The translations under genes were made by a program, and so were the position numbers. Below are positions 8,651-16,596 of a stretch of DNA of 64,000 nt, in pieces. How positions within the stretch are numbered: position 1 is the stretch's first letter; every line of letters starts with the position of its first letter. Under the pieces are notes generated by a model. It had not been told where the DNA came from and ran no database searches. It worked only from the letters and a program-made list of their open reading frames with translations. The stretch covers positions 3,348,001-3,412,000 of the forward strand of contig NZ_JAUSYZ010000001.1 in NCBI RefSeq assembly GCF_030817195.1. Reading direction: 5' to 3'. The stretch comes from Arthrobacter globiformis. Lineage in GTDB: Bacteria > Actinomycetota > Actinomycetes > Actinomycetales > Micrococcaceae.

Positions 8651-10387
8651 CTAGCGGCCCGCCACGTTGGACGGACGGGACGCGTTGCGTTCCCCGGCAA
8701 GCCTGGCGATGTCCCGTCCGGCGCGGTAACCGAACACCAACGCCGGGCCGATGTGGGAGCCGTAGCCGGGGTAACCGCCGCCGAAGACGCTCACCGCGGC
8801 CGCCCCCACGGCCAGGAGCCCGGGAACCACCGATCCTTCAGCCGTGACCACTTCGGAGTGTTCATTGATGCCGAGGCCGGCGAAGGTGCCCAGATCGCCC
8901 ATTTGGATCTTCGCCGCGTAGTACGGGCCCTTGCCCACAGGCGCGAGGTTCGGGTTCGGCTTGTGCTCGAGGTCGCCCCGGAAGTGGTTGTACTGGGTGG
9001 AGCCGCGGCCGAACGCGGGGTCCTCGCCGCGCTCCGCTGCCGGGTTGAAGTCAGCGACGGTGGCTTCAAGGCCCGCGGCATCGATGCCGAGCTTGCCGGC
9101 CAGCTCAGCAAGGGTGTTCCCCCTGACCAGGTAACCGGTCCGGTAGAAGTAACCGCGCGGCATCGGCCAGGGCTTGGCATAGCCGATGCCGTATTTATGC
9201 ATCGTTTTCGCGTCACCGATCACGTAGCCGAAGGTCCTGTCCTCGTCCTTGTTGTGCTCGATCATGGCCCCGCCGAAGTCGTGGTAGCTCAGGGCCTCAT
9301 TGCCGAAGCGCCTGCCGTGGCGGTCGACGGCGATCAGCCCGGGCAGGCCGATGGCCCGCAGGTGCGGAAAGAGCCGCTGTTCGCCGCTGAGGTACCTGAA
9401 CACGGTCACCGGCGCCCAGGAGCCGACGCTGAACACGGAATCGTCGATGTAGCCGCCGGCGCCCATCGCCAGGGTGGCGGCGTCCCCGCCGTGGCCCACA
9501 GTGGGAGTGAAGTGGTCGTCGCCGCCGGCGTCATGCGGGAAATAGCGCCGCCGCAGTTCCCTGTTCCCGGAGAATCCCCCGGCGGCGAGGATGACGCCGG
9601 CGCGCGCCGTGACGGTGACGGCGTGCTCTCCCCCGATGACCGCCCCGGTGACGGTTCCGGCGTCGTCCCTGGTGAGGGACAGCGCCGGTGAGGCCTTCCA
9701 CAGCCGGACGCCCAGGTCGTCGGCGCTCTTGACCATGCGGGTCATCAGGGCGTTGCCGTTGGAGCGCAGGACCGGACGTTTGTAGCGGGCGGCGTCGGCC
9801 CAGGTGCGCAGCAGCTTCTTGGCGACATAGATGAAGGACTTGACCGACTGGTTCACGTGGAAGAACTCCTTAATGTCCGGCCCCACCTGCGGCATGTAGC
9901 CGAAGACTGTATACGAGCTCATGTACGGCTGCATCAGGAGCCGCTTGTCCCCGAGCACCCGTGCGTCGACGTCCTGCGGCAGGATGGCCCGGCCGGACAG
10001 CCTCGCCCCGGGCAGGTCCATCTGGTAGTCCGGGGCCTTCTCCGGGTACGTGAACTTCACGTCGGTTTCGTTTTCGAAAAAGGAGATCGCCTCCGGCACA
10101 GTGTCCAGGAAGGTCCGGACTCCCGCTTCGTTGAACGTCTCCGGCGCCAGGTTTTTCAGGTAGGTCTCGGCGTCCTCGCGGGTGTCGCCCTGTGCAGCGC
10201 CGTGCTTGTTGCCGGGGACCCAGGCCCATCCCGCGGAAATGGCGGTGGTCCCGCCGAAGTACTGCTCCTTTTCCGCGACGATCACGCTCAATCCCTGCGA
10301 AGCGGCCTTCAGTGCTGCGGCCATCCCGGCCACGCCCGATCCGATGACGAGGACGTCACAGACCGCCGTCGTTGCAGTTTCTGTCAT
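8651..10387 (-). CDS. FAD-dependent desaturase/dehydrogenase, FAD_binding_2 (KstD-like) family
   Basis: 578-residue flavoprotein of the fumarate reductase/3-ketosteroid dehydrogenase superfamily. FAD fold DVLVIGSGVAGMAAALKAA (about 12-30), then EKEQYFGGTTAISAGWAWVPGN, and at the C-terminus FAGLGINEHSEVV and GGGYPGYGSHIGPALVFGYRAG. These enzymes introduce a C=C bond next to a ring ketone. Two such paralogues beside a P450 and an SDR fit sequential desaturation of a 4-oxocyclohexane-type acid to a phenol. Start: ATG 10387 (MTETATTAVCDV) after GGAGCAGGAACC; the frame stays open further upstream only because it runs antisense through the IclR gene. Which desaturation step it performs cannot be read from sequence. 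Confidence 0.9.
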   Translation of the reverse strand: MTETATTAVCDVLVIGSGVAGMAAALKAASQGLSVIVAEKEQYFGGTTAISAGWAWVPGNKHGAAQGDTREDAETYLKNLAPETFNEAGVRTFLDTVPEAISFFENETDVKFTYPEKAPDYQMDLPGARLSGRAILPQDVDARVLGDKRLLMQPYMSSYTVFGYMPQVGPDIKEFFHVNQSVKSFIYVAKKLLRTWADAARYKRPVLRSNGNALMTRMVKSADDLGVRLWKASPALSLTRDDAGTVTGAVIGGEHAVTVTARAGVILAAGGFSGNRELRRRYFPHDAGGDDHFTPTVGHGGDAATLAMGAGGYIDDSVFSVGSWAPVTVFRYLSGEQRLFPHLRAIGLPGLIAVDRHGRRFGNEALSYHDFGGAMIEHNKDEDRTFGYVIGDAKTMHKYGIGYAKPWPMPRGYFYRTGYLVRGNTLAELAGKLGIDAAGLEATVADFNPAAERGEDPAFGRGSTQYNHFRGDLEHKPNPNLAPVGKGPYYAAKIQMGDLGTFAGLGINEHSEVVTAEGSVVPGLLAVGAAAVSVFGGGYPGYGSHIGPALVFGYRAGRDIARLAGERNASRPSNVAGR

Positions 10388-10486
10388 GGTTCCTGCTCCG
10401 TTCTGCCTGCAGGCCACTCCTTTGCGGCGGCAGGCGTTGACTGACAAACCCCCAGTAGATCCGGCAGCACGGCCCCCCGGGAGGAG

Positions 10487-10502
10487 GATTACCATTGAGC
10501 GG
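10487..10502 (-). promoter_or_regulatory. Candidate IclR operator, copy 3 (divergent FAD gene/IclR promoter)
   Basis: On the minus strand this reads CCGCTCAATGGTAATC, 13 of 16 identical to the copy at 11319-11334. It ends 18 bases before the second IclR start, a position suited to autoregulation, and lies in the promoter region shared with the divergent flavoprotein gene. Inference only. Confidence 0.45.
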
Positions 10503-10520
10503 GAATCGACAGGAGGAACC

Positions 10521-11306
10521 GTGGCCAACTCCGCATCCGGCGAGTCGATCATCGGCCGCTTCGTGAAGATCGTGAGCGCCTTCGATGACCGGCACCCCGC
10601 CATGAGCGTTGCCGAGCTCGGGCGGCGCACCGGCCTGCCGGTGACCACCACGTACCGGCTGGTCAACGACCTGCTGCTCGAGCGTCTGCTGGAACGCGAG
10701 CCCGGCGGGGACATCCACATCGGCACGCGGATGTGGGAACTGGCTTCCCGGGGCTCCAAGATGCTGGGCCTGCGCGAGGCCGCCCTGCCCTTCATGGAGG
10801 ACGTCCAGGCCGTGGTGCAGCACTCCACCACGCTGGGCATCCTCGATTCGGACGAGGTTCTGTACATCGAACGGCTCGGCTCGGACAAGACCATCGTGGA
10901 CATCACCAAAATCGCCGGCAGGCTCCCGGTCCACGCCACGTCCTCGGGACTGGTGCTGCTGGCACACTCCCCCGCCGCGTACCAGGACGCCTTCCTGGCC
11001 CGGCCACTGACGAAGTTCACCGAGACGACCCTGACCGAGCCGGCCGCGCTCCGGCGCCACCTGGCCGAGATCCGGCAGCGCGGCTTCGCCGCCATGCCCG
11101 GGGTGATCGTGCCGGAGTCCAGCGGCATCGCCGTGCCGGTGTTCGGTCCGGACAACACCGTCCGTGCCGCGCTCAGCGTGGTGGTGCCGCGCCACGAGGA
11201 GAACGCGCCTGCCCGGGTGCCCGTCCTGATGGCCGCCGCGCGCGGGATCTCACGGGCCTTGGGCTGGCGGGGCGAGCTGAAGGGGACGCTCCGGCAAAGC
11301 CACTAA
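10521..11306 (+). CDS. IclR family transcriptional regulator (second of two)
   Basis: 261-residue IclR protein with winged helix-turn-helix MSVAELGRRTGLPVTTTYRL and effector domain containing SSGIAVPVFGPDNTV. The GTG at 10521 has AGGAGG four bases before it, a far better start than anything upstream. It is divergent from the FAD gene at 10387 and followed by the SDR gene after 106 bases. Strong similarity to the IclR at 7856 shows a duplication; each copy accompanies one arm of the island, so the pair may control the two arms separately or as partners. Confidence 0.94.
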   Translation: MANSASGESIIGRFVKIVSAFDDRHPAMSVAELGRRTGLPVTTTYRLVNDLLLERLLEREPGGDIHIGTRMWELASRGSKMLGLREAALPFMEDVQAVVQHSTTLGILDSDEVLYIERLGSDKTIVDITKIAGRLPVHATSSGLVLLAHSPAAYQDAFLARPLTKFTETTLTEPAALRRHLAEIRQRGFAAMPGVIVPESSGIAVPVFGPDNTVRAALSVVVPRHEENAPARVPVLMAAARGISRALGWRGELKGTLRQSH

Positions 11307-11318
11307 AGGCCGGCCTTG

Positions 11319-11334
11319 CCGTTCATCGGTAATC
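11319..11334 (+). promoter_or_regulatory. Candidate IclR operator, copy 2 (SDR operon promoter)
   Basis: CCGTTCATCGGTAATC begins 94 bases before the SDR start. The first 12 bases are identical to copy 1 at 7808; the full 16 match copy 3 at 13 positions. Confidence 0.55.
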
Positions 11335-11412
11335 GTGTGGTTCCGCTCACAGATCCCCTGCCACGCTGGCTGGAAAGCAGCGACGAGGCTGCAGGATCAC
11401 GAGGAGCACCAC

Positions 11413-12174
11413 ATGAATCCCATCCAGAAGCGCGTGGCCGGAAAGACCGCCATTGTGACCGGAGGCCGCGGAGACCTGGGCGGCGCCACTGCCGCCCTCC
11501 TTGCCGAACACGGCGCGAAGGTTGCCAGCCTGGACGTTGCCGGCATCCCCGCCGCCGCGGCACACGCAAACATCACTGAGTACGACGTCGACGTCACCAG
11601 CGAGGCCAGCGTTGCCGGAGCTATCGGCCGGGTCCGCGACGAACTGGGCACCCCGGACATCCTGGTCAACGCCGCAGGCATCATCGGCCCGGCAGGAGCC
11701 TCCCACACCGCCTCGGCGGCCGACTTCGACACGATTTTCAACGTCAACGTCAAGGGCGTTTGGCTGATGACCAAGCACGTGGTCCCAGGCATGATCGAAC
11801 AAGGCACCGGCAGCATCGTCAACTTCTCCTCCATCCACGGCCTCACCGGTGGCCGGAACGTTCCGCTGTACCACGCCACCAAGGGTGCAGTACGGCTGCT
11901 GAGCAAGTCGGACGCCGCGGCCTATGGCCGCTACGGCATCCGGGTCAACTCGATCCATCCCGGGTCCATGAACACCAGGATGAGCCGCCGCTCCGCCGAG
12001 CAGTCGGACATCGGCCCCGAGGCCTATTACCGGCAGCTGGTGGGCTCCAACCCGCTGCCCCGCCAGGGCGAACCGGATGAGATCGCCTACGGCGTGCTCT
12101 ACCTGGCCTCGGACGAGTCGCGCTTCACCACTGGATCCGAGCTCGTCATCGACGGCGGCTACACAGCCGTCTGA
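11413..12174 (+). CDS. Short-chain dehydrogenase/reductase (SDR)
   Basis: 253-residue classical SDR. Cofactor motif TGGRGDLGGATA near residues 16-27 (TGxxxGxG variant), NAAG around the NNAG position, catalytic Ser in VNFSSIHG and YxxxK as YHATK. An acidic residue after the second strand (SLDVAG) favours NAD+ over NADP+. Start: ATG 11413 with GAGGAG 6-7 bases upstream. First gene of the plus-strand arm (SDR, FAD protein, Dabb, transporter). In the proposed pathway it would oxidise the P450-made ring alcohol to a ketone, as trans-4-hydroxycyclohexanecarboxylate dehydrogenase does. Substrate is inferred from context. Confidence 0.92.
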   Translation: MNPIQKRVAGKTAIVTGGRGDLGGATAALLAEHGAKVASLDVAGIPAAAAHANITEYDVDVTSEASVAGAIGRVRDELGTPDILVNAAGIIGPAGASHTASAADFDTIFNVNVKGVWLMTKHVVPGMIEQGTGSIVNFSSIHGLTGGRNVPLYHATKGAVRLLSKSDAAAYGRYGIRVNSIHPGSMNTRMSRRSAEQSDIGPEAYYRQLVGSNPLPRQGEPDEIAYGVLYLASDESRFTTGSELVIDGGYTAV

Positions 12175-12244
12175 CGCCGCCCCCACCCAGCATCACCGCA
12201 GCTGCAGCAGCACCCATCAACTTCCGTTTGAAAGGCAACACCCC

Positions 12245-13924
12245 ATGAAATTCGTCAACGGCACCTCCGCAGACACTTACGACGTCGTCGTCGTCGGTTC
12301 CGGTGCGGGAGCACTCACCGCGGCGGCCACCGCCGCCCGGGCCGGCAAGTCCGTCGTCGTCCTCGAAAAGAGTGACCTCCTGGGCGGGACCTCCGCCGTA
12401 TCCGGAGGCATGCTGTGGGTGGCGGATAACCACCACGCACGGAAGGCGGGGATCACCGATTCCAAGGCAGCGGCCGCGGAGTACGTGCGGGCCGTCGCCC
12501 GCGGCAGGGGCAGGAAGGAACTGCTGGACGCTGCGCTGACCTACGGCGACCAGATGCTCCGCTTCGTCGAGGCGGAGTGCGGCGTCCGCTTCATCTTCCT
12601 CGACAACTTCCCCGATTACCGGCAGGATCTCCCCGGAGCCGTGACGGGCGGCCGCACGGTGGAGCCCGAGCTGTTCAACAGCACCGAGGCGCTGGGCGCA
12701 CTCCGGGCGCACGTGCGCAGTGATGGCCGTGCCCCCTTCACCATGCAGGAATACGAGGAGTGGGGCGCCTTCACCAAATTCCCCTGGGACGACCTGGCCG
12801 GCCGCCAGGACGACGGCCTCGTGGCCAAGGGACAGGCCCTCGTTTCCATGCTGCTCGCCAGCCTGGTCCGCGACAACGCCGCGCTCGTCACCGGGGCGCG
12901 CGGGCACCGGCTGCTCACCGATGGCGGCCGGGTGGCCGGCGTCGAACTGGAAACCGGCGAGGCGTTCCATGCCCGCGACGGCGTGGTGCTGGCGACGGGC
13001 GGCTTCGAATGGGACAAGGTCCTGGCCGATTCGATGCTCGCGTCCCGGCTCTACACGATGTGCTCGCCGCCATCGAACACCGGCGACGGGCTGCGGATGT
13101 CTCAGCGCATCGGCGGCCAGACCCGCGGCACCCGCGAAGCCTGGTGGGCACCGATGTCCGTCACCGGCGACACCCGCGACGGGCAGGCGATCGGCACCCT
13201 GCTGCGGTTCGAACGCCAGGGCCCGGGGTCCATCATGGTGAACCGCCACGGCCGCCGCTTCGCCAACGAGTCGCAGAACTACAACGACCTCGCCCGCAGC
13301 CTGCAGTCCTGGGACTCCGCCGCCAACCGCACACTGAACACCCCGGCGCACGTGATCGTGGACCACGGCTACCTGGAGCGCTACGGCATCCTGGCCCACC
13401 GCGCAGGCCAGCCGACGCCCGATTACCTGATCGAAGCTCCCACGCTGGCTGAACTCGCCGCGAAGATCAACGTTCCGGCGGAGAACCTGGAAGCCACAGT
13501 GGCCCGGTTCAACGAGTTCGCAGCCAGGGGCGAGGACCCCGACTTCGGGCGCGGCGAAAGCGCCTACGACAAGTACTGGGGCGACGCCGACTGCCCGTGG
13601 CCGAACCCCTCGCTGGGCCCGCTCGAGGCCGGCCCCTTCTACGCGCTGGAGGTGGTGAACGGCGCCTTCGGCACCAACGGCGGCGTGGCCACCGACGGGT
13701 CGGCCCGCGTGCTCGACGTCGACAACCGCCCCATCCCGGGCCTGTTCGCCGCCGGGAACACCACCGAAAACGCCTACGCGGCAGGTTACCCCGGAGCCGG
13801 TGCCACCCTTGGGCCCATCATGACCATGGGCTACCTCGCCGGCCGGACCCTTGCCGGCCAGTCCCCCGAATATGTTTCTGCGGCGCCGTCACCGGTGGTC
13901 GAGCTTGTCGAGACCGGTGCCTGA
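12245..13924 (+). CDS. FAD-dependent desaturase/dehydrogenase, FAD_binding_2 (KstD-like) family
   Basis: 559-residue paralogue of the FAD gene at 8651. FAD fold VVVVGSGAGALTAAATAARAG (from about 14), EKSDLLGGTSAVSGGMLWV, and C-terminal GTNGGVATDG plus AGYPGAGATLGPIMTMGYLAG that complete the FAD site. ATG 12245 follows TTTGAAAGGCAACACCCC. Only one base separates its stop from the Dabb gene, so translation is probably coupled. Expected to remove hydrogens beside a ring ketone; together with its paralogue it would account for two successive desaturations ending in aromatization. Could act on another cyclic ketone. Confidence 0.9.
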   Translation: MKFVNGTSADTYDVVVVGSGAGALTAAATAARAGKSVVVLEKSDLLGGTSAVSGGMLWVADNHHARKAGITDSKAAAAEYVRAVARGRGRKELLDAALTYGDQMLRFVEAECGVRFIFLDNFPDYRQDLPGAVTGGRTVEPELFNSTEALGALRAHVRSDGRAPFTMQEYEEWGAFTKFPWDDLAGRQDDGLVAKGQALVSMLLASLVRDNAALVTGARGHRLLTDGGRVAGVELETGEAFHARDGVVLATGGFEWDKVLADSMLASRLYTMCSPPSNTGDGLRMSQRIGGQTRGTREAWWAPMSVTGDTRDGQAIGTLLRFERQGPGSIMVNRHGRRFANESQNYNDLARSLQSWDSAANRTLNTPAHVIVDHGYLERYGILAHRAGQPTPDYLIEAPTLAELAAKINVPAENLEATVARFNEFAARGEDPDFGRGESAYDKYWGDADCPWPNPSLGPLEAGPFYALEVVNGAFGTNGGVATDGSARVLDVDNRPIPGLFAAGNTTENAYAAGYPGAGATLGPIMTMGYLAGRTLAGQSPEYVSAAPSPVVELVETGA

Positions 13925-13925
13925 G

Positions 13926-14255
13926 ATGATTCGCCACACTGTGCTCTTCCAGTTCAAGCCCGACTTCCCGCCGGCCGCCCGGCAGGCCTGGATTGACGGG
14001 CTCAACAACATGGCCGGAAAGATCCCCGGCATGCTCAGCCTCAGCCACGGCCCGGACGTCCTGAACACCGAACGCTCCTTCGACTACGCCATCGTGGCCG
14101 ACTTTGAACGTGTCGAGGACATCGCCGTGTACAACACACACCCACTTCACGAGCCGCTGAAGGCGTACTCGTTCCCCAACAGCCAGCAGATCCTTGCGGT
14201 GGATTTCCACCTCCCGGACACCCTGCCGGCGGCCATTGAGACAACGCAGTCTTAA
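13926..14255 (+). CDS. Dabb (stress-responsive A/B barrel) family protein
   Basis: 109-residue protein with the dimeric alpha/beta-barrel pattern: IRHTVLFQFK at the N-terminus, a helix with LNNMAGKIPGM, the strand RSFDYAIVADFE, and HPLHEPLKAY. Dabb proteins include plant olivetolic acid cyclase and many small proteins of unknown role in bacterial catabolic operons. It begins one base after the FAD gene stop and is followed 10 bases later by the transporter, so it belongs to this transcript. A role in isomerising or tautomerising an unsaturated ring ketone is conceivable but is not shown by the sequence. Confidence 0.88.
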   Translation: MIRHTVLFQFKPDFPPAARQAWIDGLNNMAGKIPGMLSLSHGPDVLNTERSFDYAIVADFERVEDIAVYNTHPLHEPLKAYSFPNSQQILAVDFHLPDTLPAAIETTQS

Positions 14256-14265
14256 GGAGATTCCC

Positions 14266-15645
14266 GTGACCACTAGCCCATCACCCCAAGCACCAGAGGC
14301 ACTGCGGAAAACGCCCCGGAAGGCCGCCCTGGCATCCTTCCTCGGCAGCACGCTGGAGTACTACGACTTCTTCATCTACGGCACCGCGGCAGCCCTGGTG
14401 TTCCCCCACCTGTTCTTCCCCTCCGCGGACCCGGCCATCGGGCTGATCGGCGCCTTCGCCACCTTCGGCGTCGCATACGTGGCGCGGCCTGTTGGCGGAC
14501 TGGTGATGGGCCACTTCGGCGACAAACTGGGCCGTAAGAAAATCCTGCTGCTGACCCTCGGCATCATGGGCCTGGCGTCCCTCGGCATCGGTTTCCTGCC
14601 CACCTACGAACAGCTCGGCGTCTGGGCCCCCATCCTGCTGGTGGCGGGCCGGCTGGCGCAGGGCTTCTCCGCCGGCGCCGAATCGGCGGGCGCCTCGACG
14701 CTGACGCTGGAACACTCACCCGAAGGCAGGCGCGGGTTCTTCACCAGCTTCGTGATGACCGGGTACGCCTCCGGCATGGTGCTGGCCACCCTGGTCTTCA
14801 TTCCGGTTACGTCACTGCCCCGGGAGGCCATGATGAGCTGGGGCTGGCGCATCCCGTTCTGGCTCTCCATCGTGGTCCTCGCCATCGCCTACTGGGTCCG
14901 CACGCACCTGGACGAAACCCCGGTTTTCGAGGAGGCCCAGGAACGCCGCCAGGTGGCCCCGATGCCCATCAAGGAAGTGCTCCGCTTCCAGGCCGCGGAT
15001 GTGCTGCGGGTGGCGGGAATGTCCATCATGTCCGTGATGCAGACCATCTTCACGGTGTTCGGACTCGCCTACGCCACGTCCGGCGCCGGCTTCGACCGGG
15101 CGTCCATCCTGACCGTGAACGCCGTGGCCATTGGCCTGTCGATGTTCGCCATGCCGCTGGCGGCCAGGTTGTCCGACCGGATCGGCCGCCGCCCCCTCCT
15201 GCTGACCGCCGCGATCGGCTGCTCCGTCACGATCTTCCTGTACTTCCTGGCCCTCTCCTCCGGCAACATTGTGCTGGTGTTCCTTGCCGCGTTCCTGAAC
15301 ATGACGGTGCTGTACTCGGGCTTCAACGGCGTCTGGCCGGCATTCTTCGCCGAACAGTTCGCAGCGCCCGTCCGCTACTCCGGCATGGCATTGGGCAACC
15401 AGTTCGGCCTGGTTCTCGCCGGCTTTGGCCCGATGATCGCCGGGATGCTGCTGGCCCCCGGAGCCTGGGGCTGGGTGCCGGTGGCCGTCTTCGGCACCGT
15501 GTGCATGCTCATCGCCGCAGGATCCGTATTCTGGTCCCGGGAGACTGCCGCCACGCCCATCGGCGAACTCGGCGGACCGTACCTGGCTGGCACCGCACGC
15601 CGGCGGCAGGCCGAGGCACAGCAGCCCGCCCTCGAGCACCGCTGA
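14266..15645 (+). CDS. MFS transporter, metabolite:H+ symporter (MHS) type
   Basis: 459-residue permease with about 12 hydrophobic helices. The N-terminus FLGSTLEYYDFFIYGTAAAL and loop GHFGDKLGRKK are hallmarks of the MHS family (proline/betaine, shikimate, alpha-ketoglutarate and aromatic acid carriers). The second half has the repeated loop ARLSDRIGRRPLL. The start is GTG 14266 with AAGGAGA five bases ahead. As last gene of the SDR-FAD-Dabb transcript it most likely imports the pathway's organic acid. Specificity is unknown. Confidence 0.92.
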   Translation: MTTSPSPQAPEALRKTPRKAALASFLGSTLEYYDFFIYGTAAALVFPHLFFPSADPAIGLIGAFATFGVAYVARPVGGLVMGHFGDKLGRKKILLLTLGIMGLASLGIGFLPTYEQLGVWAPILLVAGRLAQGFSAGAESAGASTLTLEHSPEGRRGFFTSFVMTGYASGMVLATLVFIPVTSLPREAMMSWGWRIPFWLSIVVLAIAYWVRTHLDETPVFEEAQERRQVAPMPIKEVLRFQAADVLRVAGMSIMSVMQTIFTVFGLAYATSGAGFDRASILTVNAVAIGLSMFAMPLAARLSDRIGRRPLLLTAAIGCSVTIFLYFLALSSGNIVLVFLAAFLNMTVLYSGFNGVWPAFFAEQFAAPVRYSGMALGNQFGLVLAGFGPMIAGMLLAPGAWGWVPVAVFGTVCMLIAAGSVFWSRETAATPIGELGGPYLAGTARRRQAEAQQPALEHR

Positions 15646-15681
15646 GCCGACGCACGGCTTCCGGCGGGGTGGGGACGCAGC

Positions 15682-16521
15682 TCAGCAGCCGCTCAGTGAA
15701 CGCCGCGGCCGCTCCTGCCGGTAGTAATAGCGGGACACTTCACAGAAACCTGCCCGGGAGTACAGCTCCCGGGCAGCGGTGTTCGACGCCATCACCAGCA
15801 GCCAGTAACCGGCCAGTCCCCGCGCCGCTCCTGCGCTGAACAGGCCCTGCTGGACCCGGGTGGCGTAGCCGCGGCGTCGGGCATCGGGCCGGGTGGCCAC
15901 GCAGTACAGCCCACCCCAGCTGCCCGGCGCGCCGGGGCCGGCAGTCCCGCCGGGAACAACGGCAAGGCGTCCGACGGCGGCCGGCCCGCCGTCGTCGTCC
16001 CTCACCAGGGCGTACAGCGCCGGGCAGCCGGTGAGGATGGCACGGGCAGTCTCCAGTTCCGCGGCGGCGCCGCGGCCGTCAACGGACCACCACAGCTCCA
16101 GCCATTCCGCCGATGGTTGCCCGGTAATTTCGACGCCGGCGCCAGGTTCCGGAGCATCCCCGCCGGCCGCAGGTGCCACCTCAGCCGCACGCGCCATGAT
16201 CAGCGTCTCGGACTGCCGGGTGAAGCCTTCCTCATCCAGGACGGCGTTCAGCGCAGAGCTGCCGGGAGTGTCGAAAACCTGAAAGATCACCGGCAGCCGG
16301 CGGCCCCGGTACCAGGCCCGCGCCTCCCGCAGCGCAGCGAGCCGTCCATCCCGGGTGCCTCGGGGCTCCGAACGCGGCCAGACGGAGTTGGCACGCTGGG
16401 TCACTCCGGCGGCGGCGCGGAGAACCCAGCCGCCGGACAGCTCCCGGTCCGGCGCAGGCCAGGCGGCGTCCATCAGTACATCCAGTCCGACGTCCAACCC
16501 GGGGATTGTCTGCCGATCCAT
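15682..16521 (-). CDS. GNAT family N-acetyltransferase
   Basis: 279-residue protein. The C-terminal half holds the acetyl-CoA site: CVATRPDARRRGYATRVQQGLF (R/Q-x-x-G-x-A pattern RRRGYA) followed by YWLLVMASNTAARELYSRAGF. The N-terminal half is a degenerate second GNAT-like domain (LRAAAGVTQRANSVWP), a two-domain form common in Actinobacteria. Convergent with the transporter, with 36 bases between stops. Substrate unknown. Confidence 0.88.
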   Translation of the reverse strand: MDRQTIPGLDVGLDVLMDAAWPAPDRELSGGWVLRAAAGVTQRANSVWPRSEPRGTRDGRLAALREARAWYRGRRLPVIFQVFDTPGSSALNAVLDEEGFTRQSETLIMARAAEVAPAAGGDAPEPGAGVEITGQPSAEWLELWWSVDGRGAAAELETARAILTGCPALYALVRDDDGGPAAVGRLAVVPGGTAGPGAPGSWGGLYCVATRPDARRRGYATRVQQGLFSAGAARGLAGYWLLVMASNTAARELYSRAGFCEVSRYYYRQERPRRSLSGC

Positions 16522-16551
16522 CGGATTCCTCCTTCCGCCTGGGACAGCAAA

Positions 16552-16575
16552 GGCTCCCCGGTTTCCCGGAGAGCC
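16552..16575 (-). terminator. Rho-independent terminator after aspS
   Basis: On the minus strand GGCTCTCCGG-GAAA-CCGGGGAGCC, a 10-bp stem with one G-U pair and a tetraloop, followed by TTTGCTGT. It lies 22 bases past the aspS stop. Confidence 0.85.
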
Positions 16576-16596
16576 CTTACTGACGTTCAGGTCACT

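Noticed and set aside
7751..9691. 646-codon plus-strand frame
   Set aside because: Mirror of IclR and FAD genes on the minus strand; low-complexity His/Gly/Arg-rich translation.
8651..11158. An 835-codon frame starting at 11158 for the FAD protein
   Set aside because: Its first 257 codons run antisense through the second IclR gene; the FAD fold starts right after ATG 10387, which has a ribosome site.
12146..13399. Long minus-strand frame across the second FAD gene
   Set aside because: Antisense shadow of a clear flavoprotein gene.
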